In this document: piece by piece, positions 36,070 through 46,110 of the stretch
How the letters are laid out: every line of letters begins with the position of its first letter
How positions within the stretch are numbered: the stretch's first letter is position 1
NCBI RefSeq assembly: GCF_025753795.1
Contig: NZ_JAOWPS010000001.1
Span: 682,001-746,000 of the forward strand
Direction of reading: 5' to 3'
Source of the DNA: Mesorhizobium sp. YC-39
GTDB lineage: Bacteria > Pseudomonadota > Alphaproteobacteria > Rhizobiales > Rhizobiaceae
Length of the DNA stretch: 64,000 nt
The notes under the pieces: generated by a model
Databases searched by the model: none
What the model was told of the DNA's origin: nothing
Seen by the model: only the letters and a program-made list of their open reading frames with translations
Position numbers and translations under genes: made by a program

Positions 36070-36595
36070 AAATCGCTCGATCCTGCTGGCGGCCACGCTG
36101 ATTGCGGCTGTTGCGCTCGGCGCCTGCCGCGACACCGGCAAGGACGGTGAAGGCAAGCTGTTCGAGATTTCCGGCAAGCTGTTCGTCTTCAACTACCGTC
36201 TCGCCAGGGCGACCTATGTCGTGACGCTGCGGCCCCTGCAGCCGATGGGGGACGGCCAGGTCGCGGTCGCCAGCTTCCAGGATCCCGCCGGCGGCGCGCC
36301 ATTGGTAGTTGAGCAGAAGGTTTGGCCGAAGCTCGACAAGGTGACCCTGGAGAGCCCGGCGCTGACCTGCGTTATCAAGAACAAGCCCTATGCGATTGCC
36401 ATCAGCATCAAGGGCTCCGATGGCGCAGTTCTGCAGAAGATCGACACCACATTGATGTCGACGGAGGACCAGTCGATCCTGCCAGATCGGCCGCTGGTCA
36501 TCGACCAGCTTTATACGGCCAATCCCGACCTTGCCGGCCATCCCGGCGGCAAATTGCCGAACGAGCCGAAGCCGGATTGCTCGAAGGGCATCTGA
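36062..36595 (+). CDS. Predicted lipoprotein of unknown function
   Basis: A 177-residue protein starting MSRNRSILLAATLIAAVALG with the lipobox LGAC (cysteine about residue 22), so it is predicted to be lipidated and anchored in the envelope. The mature domain is rich in beta strands and has no catalytic motif that I can see; it has further cysteines in LTCVIKN and KPDCSKGI. It overlaps the CGNR regulator gene by eight bases, so it is translationally coupled to it and may be its target or partner. Confidence 0.78.
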   Translation: MSRNRSILLAATLIAAVALGACRDTGKDGEGKLFEISGKLFVFNYRLARATYVVTLRPLQPMGDGQVAVASFQDPAGGAPLVVEQKVWPKLDKVTLESPALTCVIKNKPYAIAISIKGSDGAVLQKIDTTLMSTEDQSILPDRPLVIDQLYTANPDLAGHPGGKLPNEPKPDCSKGI

Positions 36596-36815
36596 CGCCG
36601 CTTCGCCAGTTCAGGCCAAGCTGGAATTTTCGTGCGCCGGCTGGGCAAACCGCATGTCGTTTCTTATAGCATCGGGCGCGAACAGGATTGTTCGTTGCGC
36701 GTTGCCTGGTAGCTTCGATTTTGTTTGACCTGCCCGGCAAGGGAAGAAACACTGCACCATCCAGCTCCGACGTTGGCCGCGCCTGTAGCTGCGGTCTTCG
36801 CAGAGGAAATGCCTG
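36596..36815. other. Gap upstream of indolepyruvate oxidoreductase
   Basis: A 220-base non-coding gap. It contains the inverted repeat CGAACA (36679-36684), four bases, TGTTCG (36689-36694) inside GCGC borders, a possible operator for the following gene. No terminator for the lipoprotein gene is seen. Confidence 0.35.
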
Positions 36816-39800
36816 ATGACGCTGCTTGAAGTTGCGCTCGACGACAAGTTCGATCTCGGAAAGGAGCGCATCTTCCTTTCCGGCGCGCAGGCGGTCATCC
36901 GCATGCTTTTGATGCAGCGCGAGCGCGACCGCCGGACTGGCCTGAACACCGCCGGCTTCGTTTCCGGCTATCGCGGCTCGCCGCTGGGCGGCCTCGACAT
37001 GCAGCTCTGGAAAGCGAGGACGCAGCTCGCCGGATCGGACATCGTCTTCCAGCCAGGCCTCAACGAGGAACTCGCCGCCACCGCCTGCTGGGGCTCGCAG
37101 CAGGCCGAATTGCTGGGCGAAGGCACGCATGACGGCGTCTTTTCGGTCTGGTACGGCAAGGGACCGGGCGTCGACCGCTCCGGCGACGTGTTTCGCCATG
37201 CCAACCTTGCCGGCTCGTCGAAACACGGCGGCGTACTTGCCCTGATGGGCGACGACCACATGGCCGAATCTTCGACCAATGCGCACGCCACCGAATTCCT
37301 GTTCGTCGACACGATGGTGCCGATCCTCAATCCGGCCGGCGTCCAGGAGATCATCGACTACGGGCTCTACGGCTTTGCCATGTCGCGTTTCGCCGGCACC
37401 TGGGCGGCGATCAAATGCGTCAAGGACAATATCGAATCGACGGCCTCGGTCGATGCCTCCCTCGACCGATTGAACGTTGTCGTCCCAGATTTCGACATGC
37501 CGCCTGGCGGCCTCAACATCCGCAACGAGATCGACATGCTCGGCCAGGAGGAGCGGCTGCACGAATACAAGCGCTCCGCCGCTTCCGCCTTCATCCAGGC
37601 CAACGGGCTGAACCGGATCGTCTATTCAGGCGGCCGCAATCCGAAGCTTGGCATCGTCACCATCGGCAAGAGCTATCTCGATGTTCGCCAGGCGCTGGAA
37701 GACATCGGCGTCGACGAGGCCGCCGCCAACCGCATCGGTGTGAGGCTGTTCAAGGTCGGTTGCCCGTGGCCGCTCGACCTCAAGCACATCGCCGACTTTG
37801 CCCGCGGCCTCGACACCATCATCGTCGTCGAGGAGAAGCGCTCGCTGATCGAGCTGCAACTGCGCGAGAACCTCTACGGCACCGCCATGCAGCCGGTCAT
37901 TGTCGGCAAGAGGGACGAGCGCGGCGACTGGCTGTTCCCGGCCAAGGGTGCGCTCGATCCCAACGATATCGCCATTGCGCTCGGCGAACGCATCCTGCGC
38001 GCCATCGGTCCGTCCGAGGAGATCGCCGCGCGGGTGGCGAAATTGCGCCAGTTCCAGGCGATGCTTGCCGACACCAAGGATATCGCCTCGCGCACGCCCT
38101 TTTTCTGCTCCGGCTGTCCGCACAATTCCTCGACCAAGGTGCCGGACGGCTCGCTCGCCGCCGCTGGCATCGGCTGCCATTTCATGGCGTTATGGATGGA
38201 CCGCAACACCGTCGGCTTCACCGCCATGGGCGGCGAGGGCGCGCAATGGGTCGGTCAGGCGCCGTTCTCGAAGCGCGACCACATCTTCCAGAATCTCGGC
38301 GACGGCACCTACAATCACTCCGGCGCGCTGGCGATCCGTTTCGCGCTGTCGACCGACGCCAACATCACCTACAAGATCCTCTACAACGACGCCGTCGCCA
38401 TGACCGGCGGCCAGCCGCATGAAGGCGGCCTGACCGTGGACATGATCGCCAGGCAAGTGCGGGCCGAGGGCGTCGAGCGCATCGCCATCGTCACCGACGA
38501 GCCGGGCAAATATGCCGGCAAGGTCGAATTCCCCGCCGGCGCCACCATCCATCACCGCGACGACCTCGACCTCGTCCAGCGCGATTTGCGGACGGTCAAG
38601 GGCATATCGGTGCTGCTTTACGACCAGACCTGCGCCGCCGAAAAGCGCCGCCGCCGCAAGCGCGGCACGTTTCCCGATCCCGACAAGCGCGTCTTCATCA
38701 ACGAACTGGTCTGCGAGGGCTGCGGCGATTGCGGCGTGCAGTCGAATTGCGTTTCGATCCAGCCGGTCGAGACCGAATTCGGCCGCAAGCGCAGGATCGA
38801 CCAGTCAAGCTGCAACAAGGATTTCTCCTGCGTCAACGGCTTTTGCCCGTCCTTCGTCACCGTGCATGGCGCCAGGATCAGGAAGGCCGAAGGCATTGCC
38901 GGCACGGCCGATCCGCTCGACGGCGTCCCTACACCGGCCGAATTCCCGCTTGGCGAGCAAGGCTGGGCGGCGATCATCGACGGCGTCGGCGGTACCGGCG
39001 TCGTCACCATCGGCGCGGTGCTCGGCATGGCCGCTCATCTCGAGGACAAGGGCTGCGGCATGATCGACATGGCCGGTCTTGCCCAGAAGGGCGGCTCGGT
39101 GTTCACCCATGTCCGCATCGCCCGCAGCCCGGACGATATCCACGCGATCCGCGTTTCGGCGGGGAAGGCCGACCTCGTGCTCGGCTGCGACCTCGTCGTA
39201 TCGGGCGCCCAGAAGGTGCTCGCCGCGGTGCGCGAGGGTCACACCATCTTCCTTGCCAACACCGCCGAGATCATGCCTGGCGAGTTCACCCGCTCGGCCG
39301 ACTTCTCGCTACCTGTCGAACGGCTGAAAAAGGCGATCCGCACGGCCGCCGGTGACGACAAGGCGCATTTTTTCGACGCTACCCGCGCCGCCGCCGCGCT
39401 ATTCGGCAGTTCGCTTGGCGCCAACATGTTCATGCTCGGCTTCGCCTTCCAGCACGGCGGTTTACCGCTGTCGGCCGAAGCCGTCGAAAAGGCGATCGAG
39501 CTTAACGGCGAGGCAGTGGCGATGAACATCGCCGCGTTCCGCTGGGGCCGTCGTGCTGCCCATCAGCCGGATTTCGTCCGCCGCCTCATTGCTCAACCTG
39601 GCAAGGCCACACAGACGGCCGCGATTGCAGGCACGCTGGATGACATCATTGCCCGCCGCGTTGCTTTCCTCACCGCCTATCAGAACGCCGCCTATGGCAA
39701 GCGTTATGCCGGCAGACTGGCTGCGTTGCGCCAGGCCGAGGCCAGGGCCGTGCCCAGTTCCACCGATGTGACCGAAGCCGCCGCGCGGAACCTGTTCAAG

Positions 39801-40295
39801 CTGATGGCGATCAAGGACGAGTACGAGGTGGCGCGGCTCTATACCGACGGCTCCTTCGCCGCGGAACTGTCAAAGCAGTTCCAGAGCTATGAGAAGCTCG
39901 AATTTCATCTCGCGCCCCCGATCATGGGCAGGCGCGGCAATGACGGCAAGCCGCGGAAATCGAGCTTTGGTCCTTGGATGATGAAGGGTTTTCGCGTGCT
40001 GGCAGCGATGAAAGGCCTGCGCGGCACCACCCTTGATCTCTTCGGCTACAGCGCCGAGAGGCGTATGGAGCGGCAGCTTCTTGCCCAGTATGAGGCCGAT
40101 CTGGACTTGATCACCGCAGCGCTTGCGCCTGGCAAGATCGAAGCCGCGACAGCGCTTGCCTCCGTGCCGGCGCTCATTCGCGGCTATGGCCATGTCAGGC
40201 AAGCCAGTGCCGAAAAGGCCGCGGGCGAGCGCCTGAGGCTGCTCGAACGTCTGGCAAAGGCCCCGGTGCGGCCGGAACTCCAGGCCGCGGAGTGA
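36816..40295 (+). CDS. Indolepyruvate ferredoxin oxidoreductase, fused subunits
   Basis: Decarboxylates aryl 2-keto acids (indolepyruvate, phenylpyruvate) to acyl-CoA with reduction of ferredoxin. The 1159-residue chain combines an N-terminal pyrimidine-binding domain (GFVSGYRGSPLGGLD), a TPP-binding domain (GIGCHFMALWM, GGEGAQWVGQAPF, NDAVAMTGGQP), a cysteine cluster near 632-680 (CEGCGDCGVQSNC, CNKDFSCVNGFCP) for an iron-sulfur centre, and a gamma domain (GVGGTGVVTIGAVLGMAA) followed by a C-terminal DUF6537-type region. This single-chain form is usual in alpha- and betaproteobacteria. ATG 36816 with GAGG upstream. It stands alone. Confidence 0.94.
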   Translation: MTLLEVALDDKFDLGKERIFLSGAQAVIRMLLMQRERDRRTGLNTAGFVSGYRGSPLGGLDMQLWKARTQLAGSDIVFQPGLNEELAATACWGSQQAELLGEGTHDGVFSVWYGKGPGVDRSGDVFRHANLAGSSKHGGVLALMGDDHMAESSTNAHATEFLFVDTMVPILNPAGVQEIIDYGLYGFAMSRFAGTWAAIKCVKDNIESTASVDASLDRLNVVVPDFDMPPGGLNIRNEIDMLGQEERLHEYKRSAASAFIQANGLNRIVYSGGRNPKLGIVTIGKSYLDVRQALEDIGVDEAAANRIGVRLFKVGCPWPLDLKHIADFARGLDTIIVVEEKRSLIELQLRENLYGTAMQPVIVGKRDERGDWLFPAKGALDPNDIAIALGERILRAIGPSEEIAARVAKLRQFQAMLADTKDIASRTPFFCSGCPHNSSTKVPDGSLAAAGIGCHFMALWMDRNTVGFTAMGGEGAQWVGQAPFSKRDHIFQNLGDGTYNHSGALAIRFALSTDANITYKILYNDAVAMTGGQPHEGGLTVDMIARQVRAEGVERIAIVTDEPGKYAGKVEFPAGATIHHRDDLDLVQRDLRTVKGISVLLYDQTCAAEKRRRRKRGTFPDPDKRVFINELVCEGCGDCGVQSNCVSIQPVETEFGRKRRIDQSSCNKDFSCVNGFCPSFVTVHGARIRKAEGIAGTADPLDGVPTPAEFPLGEQGWAAIIDGVGGTGVVTIGAVLGMAAHLEDKGCGMIDMAGLAQKGGSVFTHVRIARSPDDIHAIRVSAGKADLVLGCDLVVSGAQKVLAAVREGHTIFLANTAEIMPGEFTRSADFSLPVERLKKAIRTAAGDDKAHFFDATRAAAALFGSSLGANMFMLGFAFQHGGLPLSAEAVEKAIELNGEAVAMNIAAFRWGRRAAHQPDFVRRLIAQPGKATQTAAIAGTLDDIIARRVAFLTAYQNAAYGKRYAGRLAALRQAEARAVPSSTDVTEAAARNLFKLMAIKDEYEVARLYTDGSFAAELSKQFQSYEKLEFHLAPPIMGRRGNDGKPRKSSFGPWMMKGFRVLAAMKGLRGTTLDLFGYSAERRMERQLLAQYEADLDLITAALAPGKIEAATALASVPALIRGYGHVRQASAEKAAGERLRLLERLAKAPVRPELQAAE

Positions 40296-40438
40296 TCGAT
40301 ACGGCTTGTTTACCTGATCGATAGTTTCCGTGCTTTCCCTAGGGTCAAGGGACTGGCGGCGGCCGCTGAAACGGCCTCTCTAAACCTTTCTTAAGGCGAA
40401 TGTGACACTGCTTGGCTCCCCAGGGTTGGGATTCAGGC

Positions 40439-42751
40439 GTGAATCTGAGACGAAAAAACGAGATCCCGGTCGACGTCTACATCCCGTTCGTGGAAACTCT
40501 GTTTCGCGACGGGCTGACGCTTTCGATCGGATTCTTCGCCCAGACCTTGCTGGTTGTGCTGGTCTACTGGAAGACAAGGGATCCGACCTACATCGCCGTG
40601 GCCGTCGGATTGCTTACCGTCGCCTTCCTGCGCCTGCGCAACATCAGGAAATACCGCCACGCCCCGCCGCCCAAGACTTGGGAGGAAGCGCACCGCCGCG
40701 AGAATGACTACATTCTCTACGGCTCCATGCATGGTTTCATGCTGGCCGCCTTCTGTTTCGTCGGCATCTATCTCGCACATGACAATTTCGCCGAGATCGC
40801 AGCGGTCTGCGTGACGCTGGCGTCCGCCACGTCGATTGCCGGCCGCAACTATGGCTCGCCGAGGATGGTCATGATCTTCATCGTGGCTATGACCTGGCCC
40901 ATCTCGTTGGGCTTTATCCTGCGTGGCGATGTCTACCACGTCATACTCGGTCTGATGTCGGCTCCCTTCCTGTTCGCGATCAAACGGTTCGCCGATGTCG
41001 TCCGCGAAGTCCTCTTTACCGCTCTGTCGGAGGAAAAGAAGGCTAACCGCATCGCCCAGCGCTTCAATCGGGCGCTGAACACCATGTCGCATGGCCTTGT
41101 CATGCTCGGTCCCGACGGTCGTGTGGCGGTGGCCAATGCGGAAGCCGCGCATCTGATGTCGCTCAAGTCTGCCGACGCGCTGCTCGGACGCTCGATTCAC
41201 GGTCTGCTGATGCGCGGCGTTGCCGGCGGCATGCTGGCGCCGAAAGACTGCCGCTACATCGAAGCCCAGCTTACGCGCGCCCTGCGCGAGGGCCGCGACC
41301 GCAAGGTTCTCGTCTCGCTCGCGAACGGCCAGCACTACGAGTTTTCGGCGCGCGAAGGCAGCCAGGAACTGGGCGTCATCACTTTCGAGGATGTGACGGC
41401 CCGCGTCGAGGCGGAAGACAAGATCCGCTTCATGGCGCGTTACGACAACCTGACTGGCCTGCCCAATCGCGCCTATTTCCACGAACTGGTCGGAGAGGCC
41501 ATGGCGTCCGGCGACCACGACCGTCTGTGCGGGCTCGCCGTGCTCGACCTTGATGACTTCAAGAGCGTCAACGATACGCTTGGCCATCCGATCGGCGATG
41601 GGTTGATCTATGCCGTCGCGGAGCGGCTGGCGGCGGTGGCGGGACCGGGCATCACCGTCAGCCGTTTCGGCGGCGACGAGTTCATGATCTTCTTCGACCG
41701 TGTCGAGGACGAAAGCCATCTGATCGGCCAGCTCGACGAGATCTTCGTCGACCTGCAGGGCGAGGTCGATGTCGCCGGGCACGGATTGCGCATCCAGGCC
41801 AGCGGTGGCGCGGTGTTGTCGCGGGTAAAGGACACCGATGTCGACGCCATGATCGTCAAGGCGGATCTCGCCCTCTACAAGGCCAAGGAACTTGGCAAGA
41901 ACAGCTGGCGGCTGTTCGAGGCATCGATGGATGCCGCCTTCCGCAATCGTCAGCTGATGAAGGCGGACCTGCGCAGCGCAGTGGAAAGCAAGGGGTTGCG
42001 GGTGGTCTATCAGCCGATTGTGGCGATGAGCACGATGCGCATCGCCAGTTGCGAGGCGCTGTGCCGCTGGGACCACCCTGATCTCGGGCCGATCTCGCCC
42101 AGCATCTTCATTCCGCTGGCGGAAGAAATGGGCATCATTTCCGAGATCAGCACCTTCGTCCTCAATGCGGCGTGCACCGAATGCACCAAATGGCCGACCC
42201 AGACCAGTGTCTCGGTCAATCTCTCGGCCAAGGACTTCCGCAGCCGTGACGTCATCCAGAAGGTTCGCGATGCGTTGGCCAGTTCTGGTTTGGCCGCCGG
42301 CCGCCTGGAGATCGAGGTCACCGAGACGGCGCTGCTCGACGACAAGTCGCTGACGCGTCAATATATCGAGGAATTGAAGCGGCTTGGCGTGCGCATCGCG
42401 CTCGACGATTTCGGCACCGGCTATTCGAGCCTGAGCTATCTCCACAAACTGCCGCTCGACAAGATCAAGATCGATCGCTCGTTCCTGATGGACGTCACCC
42501 AGAACAGCCGTTCGCTCGAACTGCTCAAGGGCATCGTCAATCTGTCGCGGCCGCTGGGGCTTTCGGTGACCGTCGAGGGCGTCGAAACCTTCGAACAGCT
42601 CAAGATCCTGGCCTTGCAGGTCAAGCCGGACCTGGTCCAGGGCTTCCTGTTCGGTTCGGCGCTCAGCGCCTCCGGCATCGAGACAATGTCGAGCACGGTC
42701 TGGCCCTTCGCCAAGGACATCAAGACGGCCAGGAAGGCGACGCGTCGCTGA
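40439..42751 (+). CDS. Membrane GGDEF-EAL cyclic-di-GMP enzyme
   Basis: A 770-residue protein with N-terminal membrane helices (about 20-190), a PAS-like segment (about 205-325), a GGDEF domain and an EAL domain. GGDEF is intact (FGGDEF near residue 411), but the inhibitory I-site RxxD is absent (Gly and Ile at those positions). The EAL domain has EALCRW, NLSAKDF, EVTET, DDFGTGYSS and KIDRSFL, i.e. the full set expected of an active phosphodiesterase. So it could make, degrade or sense cyclic-di-GMP. Start GTG 40439 is preferred; TTG 40412 is possible. Followed at 148 bases by the FeeM-like gene. Confidence 0.92.
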   Translation: MNLRRKNEIPVDVYIPFVETLFRDGLTLSIGFFAQTLLVVLVYWKTRDPTYIAVAVGLLTVAFLRLRNIRKYRHAPPPKTWEEAHRRENDYILYGSMHGFMLAAFCFVGIYLAHDNFAEIAAVCVTLASATSIAGRNYGSPRMVMIFIVAMTWPISLGFILRGDVYHVILGLMSAPFLFAIKRFADVVREVLFTALSEEKKANRIAQRFNRALNTMSHGLVMLGPDGRVAVANAEAAHLMSLKSADALLGRSIHGLLMRGVAGGMLAPKDCRYIEAQLTRALREGRDRKVLVSLANGQHYEFSAREGSQELGVITFEDVTARVEAEDKIRFMARYDNLTGLPNRAYFHELVGEAMASGDHDRLCGLAVLDLDDFKSVNDTLGHPIGDGLIYAVAERLAAVAGPGITVSRFGGDEFMIFFDRVEDESHLIGQLDEIFVDLQGEVDVAGHGLRIQASGGAVLSRVKDTDVDAMIVKADLALYKAKELGKNSWRLFEASMDAAFRNRQLMKADLRSAVESKGLRVVYQPIVAMSTMRIASCEALCRWDHPDLGPISPSIFIPLAEEMGIISEISTFVLNAACTECTKWPTQTSVSVNLSAKDFRSRDVIQKVRDALASSGLAAGRLEIEVTETALLDDKSLTRQYIEELKRLGVRIALDDFGTGYSSLSYLHKLPLDKIKIDRSFLMDVTQNSRSLELLKGIVNLSRPLGLSVTVEGVETFEQLKILALQVKPDLVQGFLFGSALSASGIETMSSTVWPFAKDIKTARKATRR

Positions 42752-42784
42752 TTTTCGCCGAAAAATCTCGTATTTTAGTATAAT

Positions 42785-42816
42785 TTTACCAATTGTTAAC
42801 CTTAACGACTGGTAAA
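42785..42816. promoter_or_regulatory. AT-rich inverted repeat upstream of FeeM-like gene
   Basis: TTTACCA (42785-42791) and TGGTAAA (42810-42816) are perfect complements around an AT-rich core with TTAACCTTAACG. This 148-base gap is much richer in A and T than its surroundings, so it is a candidate regulated promoter. Confidence 0.4.
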
Positions 42817-42899
42817 TGATCTCCATCTTATTTTCATCTTTACATCTCAGGACCCTGCCGTAATGTCGATCGCGGCGGCAGTTTGCGGGGATTGAGTTC

Positions 42900-43679
42900 A
42901 TGAGTATTGAGTTGACTTCGCCTCGCCAGGCGGCGGGCGCGGACGCGAGTGGTGCGTCCGACACCATGTCCAGCTTTGCCAGGAATGTCTCGGCGATGCT
43001 GGAGCGGACGGAGTACCGCCGCTGCGACAAGGGCGAAGATCTCGAGGACATCTACCGCCTGCGCTACAAATCCTATCGTCTGAGCGATATGGTCCAGGAA
43101 AATCCCGACCATATTGTGCATGACGAGCTCGACGAAGCGGCCAATTGCTCCAAGTTCGGAATCTATATCGACGGTGTTCTGGTCAGCACGCTGCGCATTC
43201 ACCATGCCTGCAGCGCCACGCCGCAGTCACCGTCCACCACGGTCTATGGCGACATATTGCGCCCTATGCTGGCGGCGGGCGCGCATTTCGTCGATCCCAG
43301 CCGCTTCGCCGCCGATCCGGACTGGTCGAGGGTCTATCCGCAGATTCCCTATCTGACGTTGCGACTCGCCGGCATGGCCTGCTTTTACTTCGATGCGCCC
43401 TATTGCCTCTCCACCATCCGCCCGGAGCATGCCGGCTTCTACCGGCGCATTTACTGTTCCGAGCAGCTTGGCGAGTTGCGCGACTATCCGGGCTTGAATT
43501 ACAAGGTCGTACTCTACCGCGCCAACGTCAGCGCCATCCGCGAGCGGTCCTTCTCCCGTTTCCCGTTCTTCCGTTCAACGCCGATGGAGCAGCGTATGCT
43601 GTTCGAGGCGCCCAGTGCCGGTGAGCTCGCACCGCTGACCATCCTGCCCACCGCCAAATATTATCGCGAAGCTGCCTGA
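42900..43679 (+). CDS. N-acyl amino acid synthase FeeM-like protein
   Basis: A 259-residue protein of the FeeM-like/autoinducer-synthase superfamily with a GNAT-like fold; FeeM joins fatty-acyl groups from acyl carrier protein to amino acids such as tyrosine. Family features include the DLEDIYRLRYKSYR start of the acyltransferase domain, DGVLVSTLRIHHA, a HFVDPSRFAADPDW motif and the C-terminal LNYKVVLYRA. The product here may be an N-acyl amino acid signal or membrane lipid; no ligand evidence. GCGGGG precedes ATG 42900. It lies behind a cyclic-di-GMP enzyme gene, suggesting but not proving a shared envelope or biofilm role. Confidence 0.82.
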   Translation: MSIELTSPRQAAGADASGASDTMSSFARNVSAMLERTEYRRCDKGEDLEDIYRLRYKSYRLSDMVQENPDHIVHDELDEAANCSKFGIYIDGVLVSTLRIHHACSATPQSPSTTVYGDILRPMLAAGAHFVDPSRFAADPDWSRVYPQIPYLTLRLAGMACFYFDAPYCLSTIRPEHAGFYRRIYCSEQLGELRDYPGLNYKVVLYRANVSAIRERSFSRFPFFRSTPMEQRMLFEAPSAGELAPLTILPTAKYYREAA

Positions 43680-43792
43680 AACTGGCGTTTTGCAGCATGG
43701 CCGTGGAGCGTTCCGACCGCCTCGGCGTTCTGACAGGCGGCATCGGTAAAGCTGCAGGCCGCTTCGGCGGCGTCCTATCGAAAGGAACCGAC

Positions 43793-43942
43793 ATGACCAT
43801 CTCCACGCTCGCGCTTACCCCGCTGATTTCCCTGATCGCCGGCGTGCTGATCCTGATCATGCCGCGGCTGTTGAACTATATCGTCGCCCTCTATCTGATC
43901 GTCGTCGGTCTGCTCGGCCTGTTTCCGCATCTCGCCGGTTGA
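43793..43942 (+). CDS. DUF3096 small membrane protein
   Basis: A 49-residue protein, MTISTLALTPLISLIAGVLI at its start, made of two hydrophobic helices joined by PRLLNY, followed by LFPHLAG. This is the pattern of the DUF3096 family of small inner-membrane proteins of unknown function. AAAGGA stands eight bases before the ATG. An overlapping longer frame has no similarity and is not used. Confidence 0.8.
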   Translation: MTISTLALTPLISLIAGVLILIMPRLLNYIVALYLIVVGLLGLFPHLAG

Positions 43943-44088
43943 GACATCAGGCCGTCGCGGAAGATCTTTCGTCAGCGGCTTCAATTTTCCTTTGAGGTTG
44001 TTGTCGCCGGCGATGCGGCAATAGCGCCATTGCCCTCGGCCCGGCTTTTCGCTATGTGCCTGAAAGATGTCTTCGAAGGGGTATTCCT

Positions 44089-44313
44089 ATGGCTGATCAC
44101 ACGCCGACCGGTCCTGTCGAACTGGGCGCGAAGATGGACTATGCCGAGCACGACCGCACCTATGCCGGCTTTGTCATGCTCGCCAAATATGGGTCGCTGT
44201 TTTGCGCCGCCGTGCTTTTGGCAATGGCTTTCGGCTTCTTTGCAGGCGGCTTTTTCTCGGCGACCATCCTGTTCGTTCTGATCCTCGCCGTCGGCGCCTT
44301 CATTCTCCGGTAG
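44089..44313 (+). CDS. aa3-type cytochrome c oxidase subunit IV
   Basis: A 74-residue protein: a hydrophilic N-terminus with the family motif MDYAEHDRTYAGFVMLAKYG and two hydrophobic stretches (CAAVLLAMAFGFFAGGFF and ATILFVLILAVGAFIL). This matches the small bacterial aa3 oxidase subunit IV, a structural part of the terminal oxidase. It sits upstream of the transhydrogenase operon, away from the other oxidase genes, as is usual in rhizobia. Start ATG 44089. Confidence 0.9.
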   Translation: MADHTPTGPVELGAKMDYAEHDRTYAGFVMLAKYGSLFCAAVLLAMAFGFFAGGFFSATILFVLILAVGAFILR

Positions 44314-44341
44314 ATTTTTCCAAAACCCCCTGCCTTGACGT

Positions 44342-44365
44342 CGCCGGCAACCCGGCCGGCGTTTT
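44342..44365 (+). terminator. Probable terminator after oxidase subunit IV
   Basis: CGCCGG (44342-44347), loop of eight, CCGGCG (44356-44361), then TTTT. A short GC-rich hairpin with a T-run, 28 bases past the stop and just before the transhydrogenase start. Could reduce readthrough into pntAA. Confidence 0.5.
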
Positions 44366-44398
44366 GCGCAAACAGGTTCCAGCCGAAAGGATCATGCG

Positions 44399-45679
44399 GT
44401 GGGACAGACGGTTTTCATCCCTCGTGAGCTCGATGCGAACGAGCCGCGCGTTGCTGCCTCGCCCGATACGGTGAAGCGGCTGGCGAGCCTCGGCTTGGAC
44501 ATCATTGTCGAAAGCGGTGCCGGCACCGCCTCACGCATACCCGACGAAGAGTTCGCCAAGGCGGGTGCTGCGATCGGCAAGGTCGGCGACGCAGCCAAGG
44601 CCGATGTGGTGCTGAAGGTGCGCTGCCCCACGGATGCCGAGCTGAAGGGCTACAAGTCCGGCGCCGCCGTCATCGCCATCATGGATCCCTACGGCAACGA
44701 TTCCGCCGTCGCTGCGCTGGCCAGGGCTGGTGTCACCGCCTTCTCGATGGAATTCATGCCACGCATCACCCGCGCCCAGTCGATGGATGTGTTGTCCTCG
44801 CAGGCCAACCTCGCCGGCTACCAGGCGGTGATCGACGCTGCCGCCGAATATGACCGGGCGTTGCCGATGATGATGACGGCGGCCGGTACGGTCCCGGCGG
44901 CGAAGGCCTTCATCATGGGCGTCGGCGTCGCCGGCCTGCAGGCGATCGCGACGGCAAGACGGCTTGGCGCGGTCGTCACCGCCACCGACGTGCGGCCGGC
45001 GGTGAAGGAACAGGTGCAGTCGCTCGGCGCAAAGTTCCTGGCGGTCGAGGACGAGGAGTTCAAGGCGGCCGAGACCGCTGGCGGCTACGCCAAGGAAATG
45101 TCGAAGGAATACCAGGCCAAGCAGGCGGCGCTGACCGCCGAGCACATCGCCAAGCAGGATATCGTCATCACCACGGCGCTGATCCCGGGCCGCCCGGCGC
45201 CGAAGCTGGTGTCGGCGGCGATGGTCGCCTCGATGAAGCCGGGTTCGGTGATCGTCGACCTCGCGGTCGAGCGCGGCGGCAATGTCGAGGGCGCTGTCTC
45301 AGGCAAGGTCGTCACCACCGCCAATGGGGTCAAGATCGTCGGCCATCTCAACGTGCCGGGCCGCGTCGCGGCCTCCGCTTCGCTGCTCTATGCCAGGAAC
45401 CTCTTTGCCTTCCTGGAGACGCTGGTCGACAAGGCGACGAAGACGCTTGCCATCAAGCGCGACGACGAGCTGGTCAAGGCAACCATGCTGACCGACGGTG
45501 GCAAGGTGGTGCATCCGGCCTTCGCTAAAGCGACGGTGGATCCGCATGTCGAACCGGCAGCGATCCCGGCGACGACGATGGTTGCCGATGCGTCGGTGAA
45601 GAAAGCCGCGCCGAAAAAGACCGCCGACAAAAAAGCCGCCACGGGCAAGTCCGCTGCCAAGCCGAAGGGGATCGCGTGA
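44399..45679 (+). CDS. pntAA: NAD(P) transhydrogenase subunit alpha part 1, PntAA
   Basis: Cytosolic NAD(H)-binding domain I of the proton-translocating transhydrogenase, which makes NADPH from NADH at the expense of the proton gradient. The 426 residues include [20 protein letters not shown] (Rossmann), [20 protein letters not shown], and [20 protein letters not shown]. The C-terminus is a Lys/Ala-rich linker ([20 protein letters not shown]) leading to the separate membrane part. Start GTG 44399. The stop TGA shares its last base with pntAB ATG. Confidence 0.95.
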   Translation: MGQTVFIPRELDANEPRVAASPDTVKRLASLGLDIIVESGAGTASRIPDEEFAKAGAAIGKVGDAAKADVVLKVRCPTDAELKGYKSGAAVIAIMDPYGNDSAVAALARAGVTAFSMEFMPRITRAQSMDVLSSQANLAGYQAVIDAAAEYDRALPMMMTAAGTVPAAKAFIMGVGVAGLQAIATARRLGAVVTATDVRPAVKEQVQSLGAKFLAVEDEEFKAAETAGGYAKEMSKEYQAKQAALTAEHIAKQDIVITTALIPGRPAPKLVSAAMVASMKPGSVIVDLAVERGGNVEGAVSGKVVTTANGVKIVGHLNVPGRVAASASLLYARNLFAFLETLVDKATKTLAIKRDDELVKATMLTDGGKVVHPAFAKATVDPHVEPAAIPATTMVADASVKKAAPKKTADKKAATGKSAAKPKGIA

Positions 45680-46104
45680 TGGACCAGACCTTGCAGAAAG
45701 CCCTCGACCAGCTCGACCAGGCAAGTGCTGCCGTCCGGCTCGCGGTGCAGAACCTGGCCAATGCGCCCGGCAGCGCTGATGCGGCCGGTGACGCGGCGCA
45801 CGCGCTGTCCGGCGGCGCCATCGACCCGTTCGTCTTCCGCTTCGCCATTTTCGTGCTGGCGATCTTCGTCGGCTACTATGTCGTCTGGTCGGTGACGCCG
45901 GCTCTGCACACGCCGCTGATGGCCGTCACCAACGCCATCTCCTCGGTCATCGTCGTCGGCGCGCTGCTTGCCGTCGGCATCGCGGCCTCCGGCATTGCCG
46001 CCGGCTTCGGTTTCGTCGCGCTGATGCTGGTCTCGGTCAACATCTTCGGCGGCTTCCTCGTCACCCAGCGCATGCTGGCCATGTACAAGAAGAAGGACAA
46101 GTAG
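45679..46104 (+). CDS. pntAB: NAD(P) transhydrogenase subunit alpha part 2, PntAB
   Basis: Membrane domain of the alpha subunit, 141 residues, supplying about four helices from [20 protein letters not shown] to [19 protein letters not shown]. In many alphaproteobacteria the alpha subunit is split into a soluble and a membrane gene as here. ATG 45679 overlaps the pntAA stop by one base and pntB starts seven bases after its end, a three-gene operon. Confidence 0.95.
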   Translation: MDQTLQKALDQLDQASAAVRLAVQNLANAPGSADAAGDAAHALSGGAIDPFVFRFAIFVLAIFVGYYVVWSVTPALHTPLMAVTNAISSVIVVGALLAVGIAASGIAAGFGFVALMLVSVNIFGGFLVTQRMLAMYKKKDK

Positions 46105-46110
46105 AGCGCC

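Noticed and set aside
40433..43051. An 872-codon open frame on the minus strand opposite the GGDEF-EAL gene
   Set aside because: It has no recognisable domain and is rich in Arg, Asp and Gln as shadow frames in GC-rich DNA are; the plus-strand frame carries GGDEF and EAL motifs.
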